Shown piece after piece: positions 6,890 to 11,176 of a stretch of 11,176 nt of DNA. Source of the stretch: Pseudomonadota bacterium (GTDB taxonomy: Bacteria; Pseudomonadota; Alphaproteobacteria; Sphingomonadales; Sphingomonadaceae); NCBI GenBank assembly GCA_023427285.1, contig JAEZBH010000542.1, forward strand, positions 1 through 11,176. Reading direction: 5' to 3'. The position numbers and the translations under genes are program-made. Within the stretch, counting starts at the first letter, position 1, and each line of letters starts with the position of its first letter. A model generated the notes under the pieces. The model made no database searches and had not been told where the DNA came from. It saw nothing but the letters and a program-made list of their open reading frames with translations.

Positions 6890-7333
6890 ATGGAACTGGA
6901 CAGCATCGACCGGAAGATCATCGGCGTGCTCCGGGTTAACGGGCGCATCCCCAACAATGAACTGGCGGCGCAGGTGGGGCTGTCGGCCTCGGCCTGCCTG
7001 CGGCGGGTCAAGCTGCTGGAGCAGGGCGGGGTGATCCGGGGCTACCGGGCCATCGTCTCGGCTGCGAACGAGCCGGGGTCGCTCACCGCCATCGTGCGCA
7101 TCACGCTCGACAAGCAGACCGAGGAATTCCTCAACAAGTTCGAGGCGGCGGTGCGGCGGCACCCGGAAATCGTGGAGTGCTTCCTGATGACCGGCAACGA
7201 GGATTACATCCTGCGGGTGGTGGCGCCGAGCAACGTGGCCTACGAGGCCATTCACAAGGAAATTCTCTCGCGCCTGCCGGGGGTGGCGCGCATTCACTCC
7301 AGTCTTGCCATTCGCAGCGTCTTGACGTCCTGA
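6890..7333 (+). CDS. Lrp/AsnC family transcriptional regulator (DadR-like)
   Basis: This is a 147-residue protein, typical of single-domain-pair Lrp/AsnC regulators. An N-terminal winged helix-turn-helix spans residues ~4-60 (LDSIDRKIIGVLRVNGRIPN, then LAAQVGLSASACLRRVKLLE). It is followed by a RAM ligand-binding domain from about residue 65 (VRITLDKQTEEF, then VECFLMTGNEDYILRVVAPS). Such proteins form dimers to octamers and sense amino acids. It is divergently transcribed from the racemase-dadA operon with a 152-bp shared control region. The same neighbourhood is known for Pseudomonas DadR, an Lrp-type activator of dadAX responding to alanine. I infer the same role here. The Shine-Dalgarno is weak (GGA 9 nt before the ATG), and an inverted repeat covers the start codon. 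Confidence 0.93.
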   Translation: MELDSIDRKIIGVLRVNGRIPNNELAAQVGLSASACLRRVKLLEQGGVIRGYRAIVSAANEPGSLTAIVRITLDKQTEEFLNKFEAAVRRHPEIVECFLMTGNEDYILRVVAPSNVAYEAIHKEILSRLPGVARIHSSLAIRSVLTS

Positions 7334-7391
7334 TGTGGCCTGATGCCGGATCGGGCTATATGGTCGGCAAGTAATGGAATGGAGTTTTATG

Positions 7392-7751
7392 ATGTCGGTG
7401 ACACGGTTTGCAATGATGGCCGGGATGGTCGGCGGGGTGCTGCTGGTGGCGGCGTGCGCAGGCCAGCCGGACGGGAGCGCGGGCGAAGGCGGAGCAGGAG
7501 TTGCCCAGACGGTGACGCCCCCCTCGCAAGGCGACGCGGACCAGCCGATGGAGTGCAACGCCGAGGCCGTGCAGAACGTGATCGGCCAGTCCTATACCGA
7601 TGCGCTGGGCGAGGCTGCGCGCCAAGAGAGCGGCTCGCGCTCGCTGCGGGTCATGCGCCCCGGTCAGGCGGTGACGCTGGATTACCGCATCGACCGGCTG
7701 AACCTTGAGCTGGACGCCGGCGGCAAGGTGGTTTCCGCCCGCTGCGGGTGA
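7392..7751 (+). CDS. Peptidase inhibitor I78 family lipoprotein
   Basis: This is a 119-residue protein from the ATG at 7392, which has GGAG 7 nt upstream; ATGs at 7389 and 7374 are in frame alternatives. It starts with a lipoprotein signal peptide (LLVAAC, lipidated Cys22) and a Gly/Ala/Ser-rich linker. The C-terminal ~65 residues match the I78 inhibitor fold: CNAEAVQNVIGQSY at the start, then LRVMRPGQAVTLDYRIDRLN and the terminal GGKVVSARCG. Cys55 and Cys118 probably form the family's disulfide. Known I78 proteins, which resemble the potato-inhibitor-like fold, inhibit subtilisin-type proteases; here the protein would guard the periplasm or outer membrane. A possible -10 element TATATG (7357-7362) lies in the 58-bp gap after the regulator, so it may have its own promoter or be read through from it. 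The stop codon lies inside the loop of its own terminator hairpin. Confidence 0.88.
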   Translation: MSVTRFAMMAGMVGGVLLVAACAGQPDGSAGEGGAGVAQTVTPPSQGDADQPMECNAEAVQNVIGQSYTDALGEAARQESGSRSLRVMRPGQAVTLDYRIDRLNLELDAGGKVVSARCG

Positions 7752-7773
7752 GCCGGGCGGTTTTCATTTTTTT
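7735..7773 (+). terminator. Intrinsic terminator of the I78 lipoprotein gene
   Basis: CCGCCCG (7735-7741) pairs with CGGGCGG (7754-7760) across a 12-nt loop that includes the stop codon. It is followed at once by TTTTCATTTTTTT (7761-7773). The left arm is coding sequence for the last residues of the lipoprotein. Confidence 0.85.
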
Positions 7774-7776
7774 GAA

Positions 7777-7897
7777 GCAGGAGGGGTTATACCCCTCTTG
7801 GCAACCTCCCATTTTTTCATAGGGCCGTGGGTGTGATGACGGGCGCGGCCCGATAAAACGCGTGGGGGCGTGGGGGTTATAGACCCCCACAAAGAAT
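7777..7897 (+). repeat. Structured intergenic repeat, copy B
   Basis: Same order of elements as 4183-4318. GAGGGGT/ACCCCTC is a 7-bp stem with a 3-nt loop (7781-7797). A CCCATTTTTTCATAGGG segment aligns with the second hairpin of copy A but pairs poorly. The identical core GCGCGGCCCGA is at 7843-7853. GTGGGGGT/ACCCCCAC is a perfect 8-bp stem with a 5-nt loop (7870-7890). The identical end box CAAAGAAT is at 7890-7897. Arms differ from copy A while pairing is kept, a sign of selection for structure. It fills the 166-bp gap before the hydrolase gene, whose ATG is 20 bp past the end box. Confidence 0.75.
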
Positions 7898-7917
7898 CAA
7901 ACTTGGGACCTGCTTGA

Positions 7918-8940
7918 ATGGATAATCTGGCGCATACGCTGGTGGGCGCGGCACTGGGGCAGGCTGGCCTGAAGCGCAAGACCGGGCTGGGCATGGCGAC
8001 GCTGATGATTGCGGCCAACCTGCCCGACATTGACGCCTTCGGGCTGCTTTTCGGGGAGAATCTGGCCTGGCGGCGGGGCTGGACCCACGGGCCGATCGCG
8101 CTGGTGCTGCTGCCGCTGCTGCTGGCGTTCGCCATGGTGGCGTTCGACAAATGGCAGACGCGCCGGGGCACGCGGCCAGAGGCGCGGCTGCCGGTGCGCT
8201 TCTGGTGGGTGCTGGGTCTGGCCTACATCGGCATTCTTTCGCACCCGCTGCTGGATTTCCTCAACACCTACGGCATTCGCTGCCTGATGCCGTTCAGCGA
8301 CCGCTGGTTCTATGGGGATGCGCTGTTCATCATTGATATCTGGGTGTGGCTGACGCTGGGCCTTGGCATCTGGTGGTCGCTGCGCAAGGAGCGCCGGGGC
8401 GACAGCAAGGCGGGCGTCCCTGCGCTGGCGGCGCTGGTGCTGGTGGCGGCCTATGCGGGTGCAATGGGGATCGGCAGTGCGGTGGCCGAGCGCTTCGTGA
8501 GCAAAGACGTGGTGGCCAAGGGACTGGGCACGCCCCGGCGCGTGGTGGCCAGCCCGGTGCCGCTGGACCCGTTCCGTCGCCGGATTGTGTATGACATGGG
8601 GATGGCTTACGGCTTTGGTGATCTGCGCTTCGTGCCCACGATGAATTTCACGCCCGAGCCGGGGCTGACGCCCACCAACATGAGCGATCCGGCTGTGCAG
8701 CGGGCGGCGCAGCACAGCAAGGCGATGCGGGATTTCCTCTACTGGTCGCGCCTGCCGTTCGTTGAGGTGCGGGAAGGCGCGGGCGGCACGGAGGTTGTGC
8801 TGGGCGATGCCCGCTATAACCGCTTGCCCGGCGACGGGCGCTTTACGGTTCGCGCGGTGGTGCCACGCAGCGCTGAACCGACGCCTTCAGGGCAACCCAC
8901 AGCGCCGCAAGCCCCACCAACAGCATCACCGACAAGGTGA
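7918..8940 (+). CDS. Membrane-bound putative metal-dependent hydrolase (YdjM/YbcI, DUF457 family)
   Basis: This is a 340-residue inner-membrane protein. The N-terminus has the family's likely metal motifs: MDNLAHTLVGAALGQ, ANLPDID, RRGWTHGP and later SHPLLDFLNTYG. These fit the PF04307/COG1988 family, named for E. coli YdjM and YbcI, whose reaction is not established. Hydrophobic segments around residues 58-78, 100-118, 135-158 and 170-192 suggest four or more membrane helices, followed by a soluble C-terminal domain. The last ~30 residues are Pro/Ala/Thr-rich and lie over the 3' end of the opposite-strand gene, so this tail may be a recent extension. The ribosome site is weak (GGGA about 12 nt upstream of the ATG), and repeat copy B occupies the space where a promoter would be expected. 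Confidence 0.85.
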   Translation: MDNLAHTLVGAALGQAGLKRKTGLGMATLMIAANLPDIDAFGLLFGENLAWRRGWTHGPIALVLLPLLLAFAMVAFDKWQTRRGTRPEARLPVRFWWVLGLAYIGILSHPLLDFLNTYGIRCLMPFSDRWFYGDALFIIDIWVWLTLGLGIWWSLRKERRGDSKAGVPALAALVLVAAYAGAMGIGSAVAERFVSKDVVAKGLGTPRRVVASPVPLDPFRRRIVYDMGMAYGFGDLRFVPTMNFTPEPGLTPTNMSDPAVQRAAQHSKAMRDFLYWSRLPFVEVREGAGGTEVVLGDARYNRLPGDGRFTVRAVVPRSAEPTPSGQPTAPQAPPTASPTR

Positions 8941-9223
8941 CGCTGTAGAACACTGCCCCGCTTGCCTTCTCAGGCCCGAACAGCAGGTGATCGAGCGTCG
9001 GCATCAGCAGCGAGACGGCAAGGCCGCAGAACAGGCCCCAGCTTGCGGCCAGCGGCGCGGGGCCGAAGCGGCGCACGCCGAGCGCTGCGGCCAGCATGGC
9101 GAGACCCACCAGCAGTTCATCGAACGCCAGCGGCAGAAAGCGGGGGTCGCCCCACCAGCGGGCGATCTCGCCGCCCGCCAGAAGCACCGCAATGAGGATC
9201 GTGAAAAAACGAAGCTTTGCCAT
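8843..9223 (-). CDS. Small multi-pass membrane protein of unknown function
   Basis: I do not recognise this 126-residue protein. It shows about four hydrophobic helices (residues ~5-21, 32-50, 57-78 and 90-113), separated by short loops with WWGDPR and MPTLDHLLFGPE, and ends in a short basic tail. That pattern, with a real start MAKLRFFTILIAVLLAGG, is protein-like and supports a true gene despite its size. I chose the ATG at 9223; an upstream in-frame ATG (9253) adds ten poor residues. It lies 48 bp after the rnk-like gene on the same strand and may be co-transcribed. A hairpin GCCCGG/CCGGGC (9226-9248) sits 2 nt before the ATG and no Shine-Dalgarno is visible, so translation may be low or coupled. 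Its 3' end overlaps the hydrolase gene by 98 bp tail to tail. Confidence 0.65.
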   Translation of the reverse strand: MAKLRFFTILIAVLLAGGEIARWWGDPRFLPLAFDELLVGLAMLAAALGVRRFGPAPLAASWGLFCGLAVSLLMPTLDHLLFGPEKASGAVFYSVTLSVMLLVGLAALWVALKASVQRCVAPPREP

Positions 9224-9225
9224 GC

Positions 9226-9248
9226 GCCCGGTGTGTCTTGCGCCGGGC
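9226..9248. other. Hairpin just upstream of the small membrane protein start
   Basis: GCCCGG (9226-9231) and CCGGGC (9243-9248) form a perfect 6-bp stem with an 11-nt loop, ending 2 nt before the minus-strand ATG at 9223. It occupies the position of the ribosome binding site. No T-run follows on either strand, so it is not a convincing intrinsic terminator for the rnk-like gene. Confidence 0.45.
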
Positions 9249-9271
9249 TCCAAGTCAAGCCGAGGGGGCGG

Positions 9272-9697
9272 TTATGCCTCAGGCGCGACTTGCGGCTCCG
9301 GCTGCTTGACGGAAAGAACGGTCAGGTGGTGCTCCTTGCCGTCGCGCGCGGTCCAGCTGATGGACTGACCCGGCGACAGGCCGATGAGCGCCGTGCCGAT
9401 GGGGGTGAGGATGGAGATGCGGCCGCTGGCGATGTCCGCCTCGCCGGGGAACACCAGCGTGACGGTTTTGGTCTCGCCGCCGTCCGACTGGTATTCGATG
9501 ATTGAGCCCATCTGCACCACGTTGCCCGGCACGGTGCCGTTGGCGACGACATTGGCGCGGTCGATCTCGGCCTGAAGCGTCTCGGCGATTTCGGGCGAGC
9601 GATCCTCGATGGCATCGGCAAGGCCGGTCAGGCGGTTGTAGTCGAACTCGCTGAGGACGATCTTGGGTTTGCGGGCAGTTTTACGGGGTTGGGACAT
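9272..9697 (-). CDS. rnk: Rnk / GreA-GreB family transcription factor (nucleoside diphosphate kinase regulator type)
   Basis: This is a 141-residue protein, matching the ~136 residues of E. coli Rnk and shorter than GreA (~158). A basic N-terminus (RKTARKPKI) leads to a short helical segment (residues ~15-50) in place of the long Gre coiled coil. A C-terminal FKBP-like GreA/GreB domain follows (~55-133) with VQMGSIIEY, VTLVFPGEAD, SILTPIGTALIGLSPGQSI and a terminal HHLTVLSV. Rnk-type proteins bind RNA polymerase near the secondary channel but lack the catalytic coiled-coil tip. The name comes from an effect on nucleoside diphosphate kinase levels. I chose the ATG at 9697 because conserved sequence starts there; the open frame continues upstream. 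A GAG lies 6 nt and AAGGA about 14 nt before it. It may be co-transcribed with the membrane protein downstream. Confidence 0.88.
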   Translation of the reverse strand: MSQPRKTARKPKIVLSEFDYNRLTGLADAIEDRSPEIAETLQAEIDRANVVANGTVPGNVVQMGSIIEYQSDGGETKTVTLVFPGEADIASGRISILTPIGTALIGLSPGQSISWTARDGKEHHLTVLSVKQPEPQVAPEA

Positions 9698-9824
9698 GGG
9701 TCTCGAAATCCTTGGAAATGCGGGCAAAGCAAACGGGTGACGGATTTTGAACGCCGCCGTGTACGGGGAACTGGGGTAACCGCGCCGGTTTGGAAGTGTG
9801 CTTTGGCCGTTAAAAACAGCCTGT

Positions 9825-9858
9825 CGCCCCATGAGCCTGGGGCGCATGTGCCAAGCTC
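9825..9858 (-). promoter_or_regulatory. Alternative stem-loops, attenuator-like, upstream of rnk
   Basis: Read on the minus strand, GAGCTTGG (9858-9851) can pair with CCAGGCTC (9840-9833; 8 bp including one G-U). Alternatively CGCCCCA (9844-9838) can pair with TGGGGCG (9831-9825; 7 bp, 6-nt loop). The two structures share bases and exclude each other. A T5 run (9816-9812) follows the second stem after 8 nt, which is too far for an ideal terminator. A 17-codon ORF ends 6 nt before the first stem. Confidence 0.3.
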
Positions 9859-9864
9859 AGGGGC

Positions 9865-9918
9865 TTACGATCCCGCGATGAGATAAACTCGGATACAAAT
9901 GGCACAGCTGTTCTTCAT
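9865..9918 (-). CDS. Possible 17-residue leader peptide upstream of rnk
   Basis: ATG at 9918 to TAA at 9865 would encode MKNSCAICIRVYLIAGS. AGGGA is present but very close to the ATG, so initiation would be weak. Its stop codon precedes a pair of alternative stems. The composition shows no run of one amino acid. It could easily be chance; listed because of its placement. Confidence 0.15.
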   Translation of the reverse strand: MKNSCAICIRVYLIAGS

Positions 9919-9990
9919 GTCCCTGACTCTCGGTCGTTTTGAGTTTTTGTCAAGTCGGAGACGGTAAGGGGCGGAAATATCACAAAAAGT

Positions 9991-10026
9991 AAGGCCGCCG
10001 ATGCGGGGTGCATCAGCGGCCTTTTT
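9991..10026. terminator. Strong bidirectional intrinsic terminator after the OMF gene
   Basis: AAGGCCGCCGATGC (9991-10004) pairs with GCATCAGCGGCCTT (10010-10023): 14 bp with one C/A mismatch and a 5-nt loop. TTTTT follows on the plus strand (10022-10026), and ACTTTTTG follows on the minus strand. It lies 20 bp past the OMF stop codon and clearly serves that gene. The plus-strand half would stop any transcript coming from the rnk side. Confidence 0.9.
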
Positions 10027-10046
10027 CATCCAGCGATGAAGAACGG

Positions 10047-11176
10047 TTACTTCAGGCCGCCGCCCAAGGTGCGGTAGAGGTCCACCAGATTGATGTCTCG
10101 CGCCAGGCGGGTGTTGATGAGGCTCTGCTGGGCCGCGAAGTAGGTGCGCTGGGCATCCAGCGTGGCGAGGAAGGAATCCGCGCCGAGCCGGTAGCGGGCT
10201 TCCGACATTTGCAGCAACTCCGCCGATGCCTTCTCAAGCGACTGCTGGGCGTCCAGCTGCTCATCGATGGTGGCGCGGCGGGCCAGCGCGTCGGCAACCT
10301 CGCGGAAGGCGGTCTGCACCGACTTCTCATAAGAGGCGACAGCGGCATCGCGCGCGGCGTTGGTGGCCTTCAGGTTCGCAATGTTCGCGCCGCCCGAGAA
10401 GATCGGCAGCGATACGGCGGGCGTGTACGACCAGGTTTTGGTGCCGGTGTCGAACAGGCCGGAGAAGGCGTTGCTCATGGTGCCGAACATGCCGGTCAGC
10501 GAGATGGACGGGAAGAACGCCGCCCGCGCCGCGCCGATGTTGGCGTTGGCCGCCTTCAGCTGGTGTTCGGCTGCGCGCACATCCGGGCGGCGCAGCAGCA
10601 CCTCGGAGGCAACGCCCACGGGAAGGGCGGTCAGCGTGGAGGGGGCCTCGTTGCCGGTCTCGGGCAGCAGGGTCTCCGGCACGCTCGTGCCTGCCAGCAG
10701 GTTCAGCGCGTTCAGATCCTGCGCGACGAGCGTGCGCAGGTTGGCGACATCCGATCGGGCGGCGTCGTAGCTGGTCTGGGCCTGACGCACGTCGATGCCC
10801 GAGGCCGAGCCTTTCTCAAAGCGCGCCTTGATGATCTCCAGCGTCTGGCCGAACGCCTGAAGGGTTTGCTCGGCGGTGGCAAGGCGCTGGCGGTCTGCCG
10901 ACAGCGCAAGCCATGCGTTGGCGGTTTCCGCAATCAGGCTGATGCGGGCGGCGTCTTGTGTTTGCTCGGTGGCGAAGAACTGCTCAAGCGCGGCATCCGA
11001 CAGGCTGCGGATACGCCCGAACAGGTCGATCTCCCACGATGCGCCAACGCTGGCGGACCAGTTCTCGATGGTCGCCCCGCCGTACAGCTGGGCGGCGGTG
11101 CCGCCGGGGCGCTGCTCGGTCATGGTGCCGTCTGCACTGATGCGCGGCAGAAGGCCGGAGCGCTCGATGCGGTAGA
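10047..11176 (-). CDS. RND efflux outer membrane factor, NodT family (5' end beyond window)
   Basis: The frame is open to the right edge; 376 C-terminal residues are present of the ~470 usual for the family. It begins within the segment YRIERSGLLPRISADG, so the internal ATG at 11123 is not the start. Marks of the OEP (TolC-like) domains occur twice. They include GASWEIDLFGRIRSLSDAAL, the alpha-helical hairpin with EKGSASGIDVRQAQTSYDAA, LLRRPDVRAAEHQLKAANANIGAARAAFFPSISLTG in the middle, and the repeat-like SEARYRLGADSFLATLDAQRTYF near the end. The protein would form a trimeric barrel and periplasmic tunnel joining an RND pump and its adaptor. Those partner genes are expected upstream on the minus strand, outside the window. 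NodT-type members usually carry an N-terminal lipoprotein signal, not visible here. It is followed by a strong terminator, so it ends its operon. Confidence 0.95.
   Translation of the reverse strand, partial: YRIERSGLLPRISADGTMTEQRPGGTAAQLYGGATIENWSASVGASWEIDLFGRIRSLSDAALEQFFATEQTQDAARISLIAETANAWLALSADRQRLATAEQTLQAFGQTLEIIKARFEKGSASGIDVRQAQTSYDAARSDVANLRTLVAQDLNALNLLAGTSVPETLLPETGNEAPSTLTALPVGVASEVLLRRPDVRAAEHQLKAANANIGAARAAFFPSISLTGMFGTMSNAFSGLFDTGTKTWSYTPAVSLPIFSGGANIANLKATNAARDAAVASYEKSVQTAFREVADALARRATIDEQLDAQQSLEKASAELLQMSEARYRLGADSFLATLDAQRTYFAAQQSLINTRLARDINLVDLYRTLGGGLK

Larger units (their letters stand above)
9698..10046. other. 349-bp intergenic region between OMF gene and rnk
   Basis: Without a convincing gene. 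It holds a strong terminator (9991-10026) next to the OMF gene. On the minus strand, facing rnk, it has a TTGACA hexamer (9953-9948) without a matching -10, a 17-codon ORF (9918-9865) and two mutually exclusive stems at 9825-9858. A 65-codon plus-strand ORF (9689-9886) begins over the rnk start codon and looks spurious. The length and content suggest a regulated rnk leader or a small RNA, but nothing proves either. Confidence 0.5.

Noticed and set aside
8009..8287. Overlapping frame with many Arg/Cys/Gly residues inside the hydrolase gene
   Set aside because: It is an alternative frame of a gene with conserved metal-site motifs and membrane helices; no independent start signal.
9689..9886. 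65-codon plus-strand ORF upstream of rnk
   Set aside because: It starts on top of the rnk start region, has no Shine-Dalgarno, and its composition is not protein-like.
1..11176. Defence system, toxin-antitoxin, phage or biosynthetic cluster
   Set aside because: All well-supported genes belong to housekeeping, envelope or metabolic families. I found no nuclease, ATPase, toxin or transposase signature.

Overview
The window is about 11.2 kb of high-GC bacterial chromosome. It is most likely from an alphaproteobacterium, possibly a sphingomonad or a relative. The hints are dense coding, an I78-type inhibitor lipoprotein, a PEP-CTERM protein, a NodT-type outer membrane factor and a GreA-like Rnk protein. 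Genus cannot be read from the sequence. I see no rRNA, tRNA, CRISPR array, transposase, integrase or phage gene. It reads as ordinary chromosomal sequence with interesting intergenic structure rather than a mobile accessory island.

Left part (1-4340): the 3' part of an amidohydrolase-2 family metal-dependent hydrolase (+) converges on a PEP-CTERM 'choice-of-anchor A' exported protein (-). They are separated by a 79-bp gap holding a 15-bp triplicated repeat that merges into a terminator hairpin. Upstream of the PEP-CTERM gene on the same strand is an aldo/keto reductase. Divergent from that is a YceI-domain lipoprotein (+), followed by a stack of hairpins.

Central part (4340-7751): this is a coherent alanine-catabolism unit. 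An Lrp/AsnC regulator (dadR-like, +) is divergent from a two-gene operon of alanine racemase (dadX/alr-like) and D-amino acid dehydrogenase (dadA) on the minus strand. Together they would convert L-Ala to D-Ala to pyruvate plus ammonia, feeding electrons to the respiratory chain. The 152-bp divergent control region holds several small palindromes and direct repeats that could be Lrp operators. A peptidase-inhibitor-I78 lipoprotein follows the regulator and ends in a clear intrinsic terminator.

Right part (7752-11176): a membrane-bound YdjM/YbcI-type putative metal-dependent hydrolase (+) overlaps tail-to-tail by 98 bp with an unrecognised four-helix membrane protein (-). That protein lies downstream of an Rnk-like Gre-family factor (-). 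A 349-bp non-coding stretch follows, with a tiny ORF, mutually exclusive hairpins and a strong bidirectional terminator. The window ends inside a NodT-family RND efflux outer membrane factor (-).

The most notable non-gene feature is a pair of diverged, same-orientation 120-140-bp intergenic elements (4183-4318 and 7777-7897). Each has G-run/C-run hairpins around a shared GCGCGGCCCGA core and a shared CAAAGAAT end, and each sits just downstream of a lipoprotein gene. They look like a dispersed structured repeat family of this genome.
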